Part shown: one piece after another, positions 1 through 8,881 of the stretch
Numbering within the stretch: the stretch's first letter is position 1
Layout of the letters: every line of letters begins with the position of its first letter
Source: Mumia xiangluensis
GTDB taxonomy: Bacteria; Actinomycetota; Actinomycetes; Propionibacteriales; Nocardioidaceae
Assembly (NCBI RefSeq): GCF_010994095.1
Contig: NZ_WJYO01000005.1
Span: forward strand, 400,359 to 464,358
DNA: 64,000 nucleotides
Direction: 5' to 3'
Translations under genes and position numbers: made by a program
The notes under the pieces: model-generated
Seen by the model: the letters and a program-made list of their open reading frames with translations, nothing else
Databases searched by the model: none
What the model was told of the DNA's origin: nothing

Positions 1-78
1 CCGGCGCCGGCACCGGGTCCGCCGCACACCTCCAGGGGTGTCGCACCGCGATCCACGACGCCAGGCAGCGGACAGCCC

Positions 79-1641
79 TTGGCTGCACCGCTGGGCTCAC
101 CACCTCTGAACGACCTTCGGATGCGGTCCATCACGACGAGCGACGACTACCAGCCGCCCGCGCGGACGACGCAGACCGAGCAGGACCTCGAGGCGGCGAT
201 CCGTACGGGGCAGTCCATCGGGTATCTCGCGCCGACGTCGTTCCCCCTCATGGCGGGATCGATCGACGCAGTCTCGATGGAGGGGGTCAAGCAGGCTCTG
301 AAGGGTGTCGACGCGCATCTCCTCGCTGCGGCGATGGCCAGTTCCGGCAGCCAGCTCATCGTCTATCCGACAGCGGAGGGCACCTACTTGTGGAGGCTGG
401 TCCCGAAGCGGACCGCAACTGCTCCACGCCCGAGGCTGTTGTTCATCGAGACCTACACCCTGACCAGCTTCCTCGGCCGGTACGGCGCAGGTCGGACCCT
501 GAAGACCCTCACGCTCCTGCCGGGGGAGAAGGTCCGCATGCAGGTCCGCAGCTACCACCGCATGTCGCACACCTCAGCCCGGGCCTCGTCGGTCCTCGAC
601 TCGTCCAGCCATGAGGCGGAGTCGGAGTTCGAACGCCTGGCGATGCAGGAGGACTCGACGACCAGCGACATCGCCTCCAGCTTCGAGTACCACGCCGACA
701 TCGAAGCGCGCGGTGACGCAACGTGGGGCTGGGGGAGCGCAAGCGTCGACGTGTCCGGCGGCATCAAGGGCAACAGCGCGGCGGACCGAGAGACGTTCGC
801 CAAGTCGACCAGCAACGCCCTCGAGAAGCACACCTCACGGGCATCCGCGGCACGCGAGGTGTCCGTCACCACCGCAGACGAGGTCGCGGAAGAGTCGTGG
901 GAGGAGGCGGACAACGAACGCGTCCTGGAGAACATCAACCTCTCCCGAACCCTCAACTACGTGTTCCGGCAGATGAACCAGGAGTACGTCACGGTCCTCC
1001 ACCTGACCGACGTGAAGGTCGCCTACTTCGACGGCCTGCGGGAGTCTCGCGACGAAGTCCCCCTGCACCAGGCCGAGATCCTCATCGACCGCCACGCCGC
1101 CAAGCTCGATCCTGTGAGTGCACGCGCCGAGCTCAGGCGCGAGATCGAGACGCTCCGCGCGATGAGCGCGTCCGCCGGCGACCTTATTGCCACCCGCACG
1201 ATCCAGGCGCCCGAAACTGACGACCCGGCCCACGTCCACTACCGCGTCGACACCAACTACACGAGCACCGTGACCGTCGACGACCAGCCGACGCCGTTCA
1301 CGGTCCCCGGCGTCGTCCTGTCCACGAGCCGCACCGTCATGCGGACCGACGGTGTTCTGGTCGACGCATTCACCGGACAGGGCAACGCGCTCGACAGCTA
1401 CTCGACAACCCTTCAGGAACAAGAAGCACGTCGAGTCACCCTCGAGAACGACCAGGCCGAGGCCATGACGGCGCTCCTCACCAGAGCCGCCGCGGCAGGT
1501 GCGGACGAGCTCACGGGCTACGCCCAGGTGATCGAAGCAGCCGCGATGCTGCGCCACGGCATGGCTCCGCTCGTCGCGCCATCACCTCTGGCGGTCCCCC
1601 CTCTATCGCTCGACGGCAAACCGTCCCCGGTATCCCCATGA
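79..1641 (+). CDS. unrecognised 520-residue protein, possibly 5'-truncated by the window edge
   Basis: I do not recognise a family. The protein has no signal peptide or membrane segment. A Pro-rich N-terminus is followed by a mixed alpha/beta core with a charged, Glu/Ser-rich and probably helical stretch (about residues 160-300) and a motif RTLNYVFRQMNQEY near residue 295. The C-terminus is again Ala/Pro-rich. The chosen start is TTG at 79; the frame stays open back to base 1 with G/C-rich third positions, so the true start may lie outside the window, and ATG at 121 is an alternative. No good ribosome-binding site precedes either. The stop overlaps the start of the next gene by 4 bp (ATGA), so the two are translationally coupled and probably act together. 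Confidence 0.75.
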   Translation: MAAPLGSPPLNDLRMRSITTSDDYQPPARTTQTEQDLEAAIRTGQSIGYLAPTSFPLMAGSIDAVSMEGVKQALKGVDAHLLAAAMASSGSQLIVYPTAEGTYLWRLVPKRTATAPRPRLLFIETYTLTSFLGRYGAGRTLKTLTLLPGEKVRMQVRSYHRMSHTSARASSVLDSSSHEAESEFERLAMQEDSTTSDIASSFEYHADIEARGDATWGWGSASVDVSGGIKGNSAADRETFAKSTSNALEKHTSRASAAREVSVTTADEVAEESWEEADNERVLENINLSRTLNYVFRQMNQEYVTVLHLTDVKVAYFDGLRESRDEVPLHQAEILIDRHAAKLDPVSARAELRREIETLRAMSASAGDLIATRTIQAPETDDPAHVHYRVDTNYTSTVTVDDQPTPFTVPGVVLSTSRTVMRTDGVLVDAFTGQGNALDSYSTTLQEQEARRVTLENDQAEAMTALLTRAAAAGADELTGYAQVIEAAAMLRHGMAPLVAPSPLAVPPLSLDGKPSPVSP

Positions 1642-2870
1642 GGCCGATCGACCGTCCGCAGCAGACGGTCAAGCGCTACCCAGGGATGAGCTACGCCGTG
1701 TACGGGCAGACGCTCGTCAAGACGTTCGGCGCCTATTGCATCGCCTGCGAGGCGCCGCTTCCGTCCGGGGTTCAGGTCGAGCACCGGTTGGCGCAACAAG
1801 ATGGCCGAAACGCGACGGCGATGAAGTACGACACCTTCGAGCTTCAGTACCTCGTCGCGTGCGGTGCCTGCAACAGTCGAAAGTCGGCGAAGGTGGCGAC
1901 CCTTGCCGACCTCGGAAAGTACCTGTGGCCCGACGCCATCAACACCTTCACTGCCTTCCAGTTCGCCAGCAACGGAGCAGTCCTCGCGTACGCCGACCTC
2001 GATGCCTTCCGTCAGGACCTCTTCCCAAACAGCAACGTCCGCCTCGTCGTCGACCAAGCGCTGGCGAAGAGTCTCGAGGATGGTTCGCTGGGCTCTCGCG
2101 CCCAGGCGACGATCAACCTCTGGGGCTTCAACAGCATGGACGTCGGGGCCTTCCGGACCGAAGTCGCCGCGGACATGCGGATGGCCACACGCAAGAGCGC
2201 ATACGCGGCCGCTGAAGCAGTGGTCACCGAGGTGCCGGCGATAGCGGGCACCAGTCCGGCACTGCCTGCCGCGGTCGCGTACGCCATCATCGGAACCGGC
2301 TACTGGACGATCTGGCTGCAGCGCTTCCTCCGGCATGGTCGCACCGACCTTGTCCAGCGGATGTTCACCGACGCCAGGCTCAAGGAGAGTTTTCCCAGCG
2401 CAGCCGACTGTGTCTCGTTCACCGGGGACACCCTCACGCTGAAGCCGCACGCCGAACCCAAAGCCATCGAGAATTTCCAGGATCAGGCATGGGTCAGCTC
2501 GCGAGACTACGTCGAGATGCTCGGGTACGAAGCAGCAGGCAAACGAACGTACACAGGACCGTGTCCCAGGATCGGTGGCCGCGGTGGGCCTAAGAAGCGA
2601 GGCCGCGACAGCGATGACGACTCCGGCAGCGACGACGACTCGGGCAGCGATGACGACTCCGGGCTCACCCAGCCGAGCCGGAAGCGGGCCCGCCGACCGG
2701 ACGAGTCATCGTCTGCAAGCTCCTCCCCAGAGGTTTCCTTCGCTGACGACTCCTCCGACGACGACATGGATGTCAGCGCGCCGGTGTTGACGTCATCGCC
2801 TGCGACCACCCATGTCGCGCTCAGCAACAGCAGGGCCGTGCGCCGCTCGGACCGCCTCACCAAGCACTGA
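1638..2870 (+). CDS. HNH-type zinc nuclease-like protein with acidic repeat tail
   Basis: The N-terminal third carries a treble-clef HNH pattern: CIAC near residue 35, a VEH histidine near 50, and CGACNSRKS near 75. This is the arrangement of Cys4-zinc HNH endonucleases, so DNA (or RNA) cleavage is the likely activity. The middle region (about 100-290) is unrecognised. The C-terminus is low-complexity: three tandem SDDDSG units, then basic and acidic Ser-rich patches, a tail unlike the housekeeping genes nearby. It overlaps the upstream unrecognised gene by 4 bp. The pair could be a toxin or effector module or part of a defence cassette, but no immunity, antitoxin or secretion gene is recognisable beside it. 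HNH call fairly secure; biological role unknown. Confidence 0.75.
   Translation: MRPIDRPQQTVKRYPGMSYAVYGQTLVKTFGAYCIACEAPLPSGVQVEHRLAQQDGRNATAMKYDTFELQYLVACGACNSRKSAKVATLADLGKYLWPDAINTFTAFQFASNGAVLAYADLDAFRQDLFPNSNVRLVVDQALAKSLEDGSLGSRAQATINLWGFNSMDVGAFRTEVAADMRMATRKSAYAAAEAVVTEVPAIAGTSPALPAAVAYAIIGTGYWTIWLQRFLRHGRTDLVQRMFTDARLKESFPSAADCVSFTGDTLTLKPHAEPKAIENFQDQAWVSSRDYVEMLGYEAAGKRTYTGPCPRIGGRGGPKKRGRDSDDDSGSDDDSGSDDDSGLTQPSRKRARRPDESSSASSSPEVSFADDSSDDDMDVSAPVLTSSPATTHVALSNSRAVRRSDRLTKH
2610..2663 (+). repeat. three 18-bp tandem units encoding SDDDSG
   Basis: Units at 2610-2627, 2628-2645 and 2646-2663 differ only at synonymous positions. They lie in frame in the acidic tail of the HNH protein gene. 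Confidence 0.85.
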
Positions 2871-2983
2871 CCGACCCGGCCACCTCGCTCGCCGCCGGCG
2901 ACGACGTGTTCGTCTACAAGAGCTGGCTCAGGCGTGATCGTGTGATATCGCATATCGCGCTTGCGCGAAGTTGCGCTAGCGGC

Positions 2984-2989
2984 GATAGT
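2984..2989 (+). promoter_or_regulatory. -10 box of a probable leaderless promoter (RpiR gene)
   Basis: GATAGT ends 7 nt before the ATG at 2997, and there is no Shine-Dalgarno sequence. This spacing puts transcription start at or near the A of ATG. A small palindrome GATAT-CGC-ATATC at 2944-2956 lies upstream and could be a regulator site. Confidence 0.4.
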
Positions 2990-2996
2990 TCTTGTC

Positions 2997-3923
2997 ATGG
3001 CTGTGACCTCCGCCACAGAGCAGATCACCCCTGACGGCGTCCTCACCCGCATGCGCCTCCTCCTCCCGGACCTCCCTGACTCCACCCGCCACACCGCCCA
3101 GCGGATCCTCGACGACCCGCGCTCCGCCGTCGCCGGCACGATCAACGACCTCGCCGCCAGTGCTGGCACCTCCACGGGCGCTGTCTCCCGCCTCTGCCGG
3201 GCACTCGGCCTCGACGGCTACCCGGCACTCCGGGTCAGCGTCATCACCGAGGCGGCCGCGACGGCGTACGGGAGCTGGAACGCCGACATCAGCCGCGAGA
3301 TCGGCCCCAACGACTCGCTCGCCGACGTCGCCCGCACGCTGGAGGCCGTCCAGGCCCGCGCCGTACACACCACTCTCGCCGGCCTCGACCTCGACGCCGT
3401 CGCCGCGGCGGCGGCAGCGATCAGCGGCGCGACCCGCGTCAACGTGTACGCCGTCAGTGGCAGTGGCGTGATGGCGCGCGAGCTCGAGCTCCGGCTGAGC
3501 CGCATCGGTGTCGCGTGCTGGACGTACGCCGACGTCCACGACGGGCTCGTCGCCGCCGCGCAGCTCACCGACCGCGACGTCGCGATTGCCGTCTCGTACT
3601 CCGGCGAGACCGACGAGACCCTCGACATGCTCGCCACCGCACGCGAGCACGGCGCGCGCACCGTCGCGATCACCGCCGGGCCGCGCTCGCGCCTCGCCCA
3701 GCTCGCCGACCACCTCCTCGTCACCGTCGCCGAGGAGACCACGTTCCAGGACGGCCCGCTCGCGTCCCGGCACTCCGAGCTTGCCGTCGTCGAGATGCTC
3801 TACCTCGCCGTCGGCCAGCACGACTACGACCGCACCGTCCAGCTCTTGTCCGTGACCGAGCGCGCCGTACGACCGCGCCGACCCGAACGCCGTACCCGCT
3901 CCACCCGCACGAACTCACGCTGA
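2997..3923 (+). CDS. MurR/RpiR family transcriptional regulator (HTH plus SIS domain)
   Basis: The N-terminal part (about residues 15-85) is an RpiR-type helix-turn-helix: it contains ASAGTSTGAVSRLCRALGLDGYP, typical of this family. From about residue 110 to 265 a SIS domain follows, with SGSGVMARELELRLSRIG and AVSYSGETDETLDMLA, the phosphosugar-binding loops. These proteins sense a phosphorylated sugar and control sugar uptake or breakdown genes. Length near 308 residues is normal. The start is set at the ATG at 2997, preceded by a leaderless-type -10; a TTG at 2961 is possible but adds a non-conserved leader. The next gene, 52 bp downstream on the same strand, is a secreted glycosidase-like protein and the likely target. 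A palindrome at 2944-2956 may be its operator. Confidence 0.88.
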   Translation: MAVTSATEQITPDGVLTRMRLLLPDLPDSTRHTAQRILDDPRSAVAGTINDLAASAGTSTGAVSRLCRALGLDGYPALRVSVITEAAATAYGSWNADISREIGPNDSLADVARTLEAVQARAVHTTLAGLDLDAVAAAAAAISGATRVNVYAVSGSGVMARELELRLSRIGVACWTYADVHDGLVAAAQLTDRDVAIAVSYSGETDETLDMLATAREHGARTVAITAGPRSRLAQLADHLLVTVAEETTFQDGPLASRHSELAVVEMLYLAVGQHDYDRTVQLLSVTERAVRPRRPERRTRSTRTNSR

Positions 3924-3975
3924 CCCACGCACGCAGCACAACCCGACAGCTCACCCGCTGACCCCTGGAGGAACC

Positions 3976-5889
3976 ATGACCCCGGAATCCGACCAGCCCC
4001 ACGGCCTCAGCCGCCGATCCATCCTCCAGATCGGAGGAGCGCTCGCCGCGGCCGGCGTCGTCAACCCGTTCGGAGCAGGAACGGCGAGCGCCGCAACCAC
4101 CCCCGCCAGCGCCGCAACCGCGGCCGCCGCGACGGGCACCGCCGCCGCAGTAACCGGCACCACGGGCGGCCCCCTCATGAACAACGGCAAGTTCCCGATC
4201 GGCCTCTTCTGGCCGCCACCACCCACCGAGACCACCGTCGAGCGCTACCGCGAGATCGCAGAGGCCGGGTTCGGCTACGTCCACGGCGGCAACTACTCGA
4301 ACTCCGACGTCCAGATCTCCACCCACATGCTCCGCGTCGCCGACGAGGCCGGTGTCCAGGTGCTCGTCGAGGACCCGGACGTCAAGTGGCTCCTCAAGAA
4401 CATGAACGTGGGTGACTCGTCCAAACCGAACACCATCAGCGAGGACGAGCTGCGCCAGCGGATCACCGCGGCGGTCAACCGGTACGCCCCGTCGTGGCGC
4501 GCGGTCGGCGGTCGGCTGCACATCTCGAGCGGCACGGGAGAGGGCTCGATCGGCTGGGTGGCGGACGGCGCTGCCTGGAAGGACTACACGTTCGCCTTCG
4601 ACACCGAGCCACTGCGCACGGGCGTCGGCGGGTACGCGCAGGCCGGCTGGGCCTTCCGCATCCAGGACGAGCGCAACGCGTACGTCTGGCTCCTCTCGAC
4701 CCAGGGCTCCGACGGCAAGGCGGTGCTCAAGAAGGCCGTGTTCGTCAACGGTGCACCGACCGTCACGCAGGTCTCGCTGCCGTATCAGCTCGAGGTCGGC
4801 AAGAACTACCACGTCGAGACGACACTGAGCGGCTCGACGTTCACCACCCGGATCGACGGCGTCCTGGTCGACACGACGACGAACACGACGTTCGCCACGG
4901 GCTCGGCCGGCTTCCGCGAGGCCGGGCCCGAGTCGGCGTACTTCGACAACGTCGTCGTCACTGGCTCCGGCGGAGCGACGCTGTTCGAGGAGGACTTCGA
5001 CGGCGGGCTCGAGGCGTGGCGACTGCCCGCGGGATCCGGGTACGGCGCGTTCGCCGGCCTGCACCTGTACGACGAGCCGGGCGTCCCCCAGCTCCCGCTG
5101 ATGGCGAAGGCTGTCGCGATGGCGAACGAGGCGTACCCGGACGCGCTGTCGTACGTGAACATGCTGCCTGGGTTCGGTGCCGGGTACGAGCAGGCCGCGC
5201 GCGACATCGACTCGCCGGTGCTCTCGTTCGACCGCTACCCGATCCTGGCCAGCGGCGAGGACCTCGGCTACTTCCAGAACTGGGCCGAGGTGCGTGCTGC
5301 GGCGCTCAAGCACGGCCGCGACTCGTGGGTCTACATCCAGAGCGTCGGCTACGCGAACCACGCGATCCCGACCAAGGCCGACATCCTGTGGCAGATCTCG
5401 ATCAGCCTCGCGTACGGGTGCAAGGGCATCCAGTACTTCACCTACTGGACTCCCGACCCGGCCCGCGGTGAGGCGTTCACGACCGGGCTGATCACGGTCG
5501 AGGGGAAGCGTACGGCGCTGTACCGCTACTCCAAGGACATCAACACGAAGTTCCTCGCGCCTCTCGGCAAGCAGATGCTCGGCCTCACGTCGACCGCGGT
5601 GCAGGCCGCGGGGATCGCGAGTCCGCCGGCCGGGCTCGCCCCGTTCGCCGCGGACGCGCTGGTGTCGGCGGTCAGCGGTGACCCGGTCGTGCTCGGCCGG
5701 TTCACCGACGGCGATGGCACGCTCCACACGCTGGTCGCGAACTACTCGCGCCACGAGCGGGCCCGCGTACGCCTGACGCTGCCCGCGGGCGCCGACGCGT
5801 ACGTGCCCGACGAGGACCGCTGGGTGAGCGCCGGTGACGGCCACCTGAACCTGAAGGCGGGGGAGTCGGTGCTGCTCCGGGCGCGGTAA
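3976..5889 (+). CDS. Tat-exported glycoside-hydrolase-like protein with an inserted LamG/DUF1080-type domain
   Basis: An N-terminal twin-arginine signal (SRRSILQIGGALAAAG, cut after the Ala-rich stretch) marks export. After it, a TIM-barrel-like beginning (IGLFWPPPP, YREIAEAGFGYVHGG) resembles family-42/beta-galactosidase-type catalytic domains. A concanavalin-like domain (about residues 170-340; ending in LFEEDFDGG...AWRLP) interrupts the barrel, which resumes with FAGLHLYDEPGVPQ and ends with IQYFTYW. Acidic residues in LYDEPG could be catalytic, but I cannot assign the substrate. The start ATG has a clean GGAGG 5 bp upstream. It follows the RpiR regulator by 52 bp and is probably controlled by it. 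Polysaccharide or glycoside breakdown outside the cell is the likely role. Confidence 0.75.
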   Translation: MTPESDQPHGLSRRSILQIGGALAAAGVVNPFGAGTASAATTPASAATAAAATGTAAAVTGTTGGPLMNNGKFPIGLFWPPPPTETTVERYREIAEAGFGYVHGGNYSNSDVQISTHMLRVADEAGVQVLVEDPDVKWLLKNMNVGDSSKPNTISEDELRQRITAAVNRYAPSWRAVGGRLHISSGTGEGSIGWVADGAAWKDYTFAFDTEPLRTGVGGYAQAGWAFRIQDERNAYVWLLSTQGSDGKAVLKKAVFVNGAPTVTQVSLPYQLEVGKNYHVETTLSGSTFTTRIDGVLVDTTTNTTFATGSAGFREAGPESAYFDNVVVTGSGGATLFEEDFDGGLEAWRLPAGSGYGAFAGLHLYDEPGVPQLPLMAKAVAMANEAYPDALSYVNMLPGFGAGYEQAARDIDSPVLSFDRYPILASGEDLGYFQNWAEVRAAALKHGRDSWVYIQSVGYANHAIPTKADILWQISISLAYGCKGIQYFTYWTPDPARGEAFTTGLITVEGKRTALYRYSKDINTKFLAPLGKQMLGLTSTAVQAAGIASPPAGLAPFAADALVSAVSGDPVVLGRFTDGDGTLHTLVANYSRHERARVRLTLPAGADAYVPDEDRWVSAGDGHLNLKAGESVLLRAR

Positions 5890-5913
5890 CCCCTGAGCCG
5901 CGTGTCCGGACCG

Positions 5914-6459
5914 CTAGGTGCCGGCCGCGACCGAACGTGCGCGGTGGCGGCGTACGGCGGCGCGGTTGGCGCAGCGGACCGAGCAGTAGCGCTGGCGGCC
6001 GTTGCGGGTGACGTCGACGACGACGTTCGTGCACGGATCGCCAGGGTCGGTGCCGGCCTCGCAGCGGCTCAGCCGGTGCATGCCGCGTGTGGTCAGGTGC
6101 AGTGCTGTGCCGACGCTGATGACGGCCCGGAGGACGTGGGGGAGGGCGTCGTTGTCGTCGCGGTAGTGCAGGTGCCAGCCCTCGCCGTTGTGGTCGGTGA
6201 GCCGCGGGTACGCCGCGACCGTGGCCATCTGTGCGTTGAGCAGCCGCGCGCGTGCGGTGGGGTCGGTGGCGTCGACGATCGCCAGCCAGTCGTCGATGAC
6301 ACGCCGGGTGTCTTCGTGATCGTCGGGACCCACGGGGAAGGTCATCGTCATGCCCAGCTCGCGGGCCCGTGCGGCGATACCGTCGCGATCGTCAGGCCAG
6401 TCGTTGGCGAGTGAGGCGGCCAGCAGCACCGCATACTCGCCGTAAGGGTTGAGATGCAT
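5914..6459 (-). CDS. CGNR zinc-finger (ABATE-type) regulator
   Basis: A 181-residue protein with the two-part layout of the CGNR family: an N-terminal helical sensor region (MHLNPYGEYAVLLAASLAND..., about 1-120) and a C-terminal zinc finger (RCEAGTDPGDPCTNVVVDVTRN...RYCSVRCANRAAVRRHR). Four cysteines and the Arg-rich end suit DNA binding. These proteins are thought to be stress-responsive transcription regulators. TGTAAT lies 6 nt before the ATG on the minus strand, so the transcript is probably leaderless. It is divergent from the small CxxC protein at 6486, with 26 bp between the starts. Confidence 0.85.
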   Translation of the reverse strand: MHLNPYGEYAVLLAASLANDWPDDRDGIAARARELGMTMTFPVGPDDHEDTRRVIDDWLAIVDATDPTARARLLNAQMATVAAYPRLTDHNGEGWHLHYRDDNDALPHVLRAVISVGTALHLTTRGMHRLSRCEAGTDPGDPCTNVVVDVTRNGRQRYCSVRCANRAAVRRHRARSVAAGT

Positions 6460-6485
6460 AAGACCATTACAGCACCGTTGTCCTC

Positions 6486-6686
6486 ATGAGTACATGCCAC
6501 CGCACAGCTTCCACGTCTCATGAGCAGGTCAGCACCCACGAGCACGGCTGGCATACCGAGTCCCGTCACGCGACGTCCGAGGGGACGGTCCACTACGTGC
6601 GTTGCTCCGAGTGCGGCGCGCGGCGGGTCGACCTCCAACGTCACCCGGCCGAGCCGCCGGTCGCAGCGAGTCGTGAGGTCGTCTGA
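6486..6686 (+). CDS. small 66-residue CxxC protein of unknown function
   Basis: Short His- and Cys-containing protein with HEHGWHTESRH followed by VHYVRCSECGARRVDLQ. The CxxC pair and upstream histidines could bind one zinc ion as a half-ribbon. No signal peptide. It starts 26 bp from the divergent CGNR regulator gene and may share its promoter region. I recall similar short proteins as hypotheticals in actinobacteria; no function can be assigned. Confidence 0.6.
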   Translation: MSTCHRTASTSHEQVSTHEHGWHTESRHATSEGTVHYVRCSECGARRVDLQRHPAEPPVAASREVV

Positions 6687-6738
6687 CAGGTGACGGCAAC
6701 CTCACACGCTCGTCGCGGACTACACGCGCGTCGTCGTG

Positions 6739-7461
6739 TCAGCCGCGGACGCGAACCTTCACGACCTTCGACACCGACCCGGTCTCGGTGCTCGACGACG
6801 GCGTCCGCAGGCGGAAGGACATCGTGCCCTTCTTCTTCGCCTTCACCCGGAACGCCGTACGCCCGTTGTAGTTGGTGTACTCGGCGGCCTTGACGTTGCG
6901 CCACGTCCCCTTGACCTTCTGCTGCAGCCGCACGCGCGTCGTGGTGAGGGCGTAGTAGCCACGCGGCCGCTCGACCTTGCTCGTGCCGGTGAGCCGGACG
7001 ACCTTCCCGACCCGTGTCTTCTTCGGCTTCGCGGCCAGCGCCGACGTCGTACGAGGCTGCCGCATCGTGAACGAGCTCGTCGGGATCGCGTACGTCGTCG
7101 CGTTGTAGTCGGCGTCGTACGCCGTGATGGTGCCGCGGATCTTGTACGTTCCCGGGCGGGATACGCCGCCGCAGAAGAAGACCGACGAGGCACCGGACGC
7201 CGCGTCGACGCCCGACATCAGGAAGTCGCCCCCGGCGCTGCGGCCGTCGGGGGCGATGACGTCGAGGTCGAGCGTCCAGTCCTCCGCGCCGGCGGCAGCG
7301 CCGACCGAGTACGAGACACGGTGGTCGAAGCAGTCGTCCCACAGGACGCCTGAGGCTGCGCGGGCGCTGCCAGTGGTGGCGGCGGTGCTCGGTCCGGCCG
7401 CCACGAGGACGAGGCCGGAGGCGATGGCGGTGGATGCAGCGACGGCGACGGCGCGCTTCAT
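6739..7461 (-). CDS. secreted protein of unknown function
   Basis: Sec signal peptide (MKRAVAVAASTAIASGLVLVAAGPSTAA) followed by about 210 residues with no catalytic motif. The sequence alternates beta-strand segments (DWTLDLDVIAPDG, GTYKIRGTITAYDADY) and ends in a basic, Val/Arg-rich Ig-like half with two Cys residues earlier (DDCFDH, FFCGG) that may form a disulfide. This is typical of actinobacterial extracellular structural proteins. The start at 7461 is chosen because AGGAG stands just upstream and the signal peptide begins there. No operon partner is evident. Confidence 0.8.
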   Translation of the reverse strand: MKRAVAVAASTAIASGLVLVAAGPSTAATTGSARAASGVLWDDCFDHRVSYSVGAAAGAEDWTLDLDVIAPDGRSAGGDFLMSGVDAASGASSVFFCGGVSRPGTYKIRGTITAYDADYNATTYAIPTSSFTMRQPRTTSALAAKPKKTRVGKVVRLTGTSKVERPRGYYALTTTRVRLQQKVKGTWRNVKAAEYTNYNGRTAFRVKAKKKGTMSFRLRTPSSSTETGSVSKVVKVRVRG

Positions 7462-7544
7462 GAGGGCTCCTCGAGCAAGGGTTGTGGCTGTTTCGGTAGA
7501 GAGACGCTCGAAATCGGCCATCATGACGCGAGCAGGAGCCGCGA

Positions 7545-8147
7545 CTACAGCGTGTGCGTCAGCTGCTCGCGCACACCGGCATACCGCAGCCCGCCGAACG
7601 CGCGAAGCGCAGCATCGAGGTCGCGGACGATGGGGATGTTCTCGCCCGTCGTGAACGTCGGCGCGGGGACGCGGATGCGTGCCGGCATCCGCCGCACGCC
7701 GCTGGCGGCGGGCTGCAGGACGATCGCGATCGTCGCCCGCGTACGGAGGCGCTTCGGCTCCAGCGTCGTCACGAACAGCTCGCGCCGCAGCGACACCTCC
7801 ACGGCGACGTGCTCGAGGTCGCTCCATGCCCACGCGGCAGGTGCGAGACGGTTGCTCACGATCCCGTCCGGACCGACCGTGATCTCGGCCCGCCCGCCGC
7901 GCACCGTCCCGATGATCGCCGACAGTCCGAGACCGCCGAAGAACACCACGAACACGGCCAGCAGGCCGAACGCGAGCCACTCCTCCTTCAGCTTGTGGCG
8001 TTGTACGACGCCGGTGACCGCGAGCCCGACGGCGACGGCGAGCATCCCGCCACCGACCGCCACCGCCGTACGACGGCTGGGGGAGAGGTGACGGTGCAGC
8101 GGTCCGTGCGCCGGCGTCCAGGACCCCACGGGTGGTTGCGCAGACAC
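7545..8147 (-). CDS. two-TM membrane protein of unknown function
   Basis: A 200-residue protein with a GTG start, a short cytoplasmic N-terminus, two transmembrane helices (about residues 28-50 and 58-82) and a C-terminal beta-rich domain (GGRAEITVGPDGIVSNRLAPAAWAWSDLEHVAVE) resembling bacterial PH-like domains. It starts 4 bp after the stop of the upstream lipoprotein gene, so the two are co-transcribed. Together with the HAAS-like protein and PadR regulator upstream, it may form a PadR-controlled envelope operon. Confidence 0.75.
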   Translation of the reverse strand: MSAQPPVGSWTPAHGPLHRHLSPSRRTAVAVGGGMLAVAVGLAVTGVVQRHKLKEEWLAFGLLAVFVVFFGGLGLSAIIGTVRGGRAEITVGPDGIVSNRLAPAAWAWSDLEHVAVEVSLRRELFVTTLEPKRLRTRATIAIVLQPAASGVRRMPARIRVPAPTFTTGENIPIVRDLDAALRAFGGLRYAGVREQLTHTL

Positions 8148-8151
8148 AGCC

Positions 8152-8847
8152 TCAGCCCTTGCGTACGTCGGCGAGCCGATCGGTCGAGGCCCGCATCAGG
8201 TCCTGGAACGACTCCGCCGACGGGCCGCCGAGCCCCTCGGCGCTGACGGAGACGACGTCGTTGCCGATCCGCGCGAACCCGAACGTGATCTCCACCGGGA
8301 GGCCGGTCGGCTGCTGCGTCCCGGTGAGGCGGACGTTGATCTGGGCGTCGACGTCGTCGGAGGCTGCGGCGTCGTCGGAGTCGAGGGTCCCCGTGATCCC
8401 GGACCCGTTGTCGGCGGTGACCTCGAAGTCCGAGCACGACGCGAGCGCCTCGCTGGTCTCGTCGAAGGCTGCGACGACGGCGTCGTCCGCGTACGAGGTT
8501 GCCGCGCTGGTGATCGTGAGGACGCTTGCCCGGTCGAAGCTGGCCTCCGCCGTCGGCGCCTCGTCGGCGCCGTCGAGCTGGAGATCGGTTCCGAGGTCGA
8601 GCCCCTCGAGGCACTCGGCATCGTTGAGGCTGGCGCGGGCGCTGTCATCCTCGCCGCCGGCGCTGCTCGCCGGCACGGCGACGAACCCAGCGGGCAGGTC
8701 GTCCAGCGTCACGAGCACGCTCTCGAGCTGGTCCTGCGTCAACGTCGACGTGGCCTCTGACGAACCGCCGCCGCACCCGGCGAGGACCACCGGCAGGACC
8801 AGGACAGGGAGCAGAGCACGGGCGGACCCGCTACGTCGCCAATTCAT
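8152..8847 (-). CDS. secreted lipoprotein of unknown function
   Basis: Lipobox signal peptide: a hydrophobic stretch ending LPVVLAGCGGG, where the Cys would be lipidated and anchor the protein outside the membrane. The mature part (about 205 residues) is acidic and Ser/Ala-rich, with a conserved-looking VSVSAEGLGGPSAESFQDLMR near the end. No enzyme motif is visible. GTG at 8850 directly followed by ATG at 8847 leaves the start uncertain by one codon. It lies 31 bp downstream of the HAAS-like gene and 4 bp upstream of the two-TM protein, so it belongs to the same operon. Confidence 0.8.
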   Translation of the reverse strand: MNWRRSGSARALLPVLVLPVVLAGCGGGSSEATSTLTQDQLESVLVTLDDLPAGFVAVPASSAGGEDDSARASLNDAECLEGLDLGTDLQLDGADEAPTAEASFDRASVLTITSAATSYADDAVVAAFDETSEALASCSDFEVTADNGSGITGTLDSDDAAASDDVDAQINVRLTGTQQPTGLPVEITFGFARIGNDVVSVSAEGLGGPSAESFQDLMRASTDRLADVRKG

Positions 8848-8881
8848 CACGCGGCGACAGTAGCGGACCGCCCGTTCACTG

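Noticed and set aside
3721..5844. A 707-codon antisense open frame over the glycosidase-like gene
   Set aside because: Shadow of the real gene; no ribosome site, no motif.
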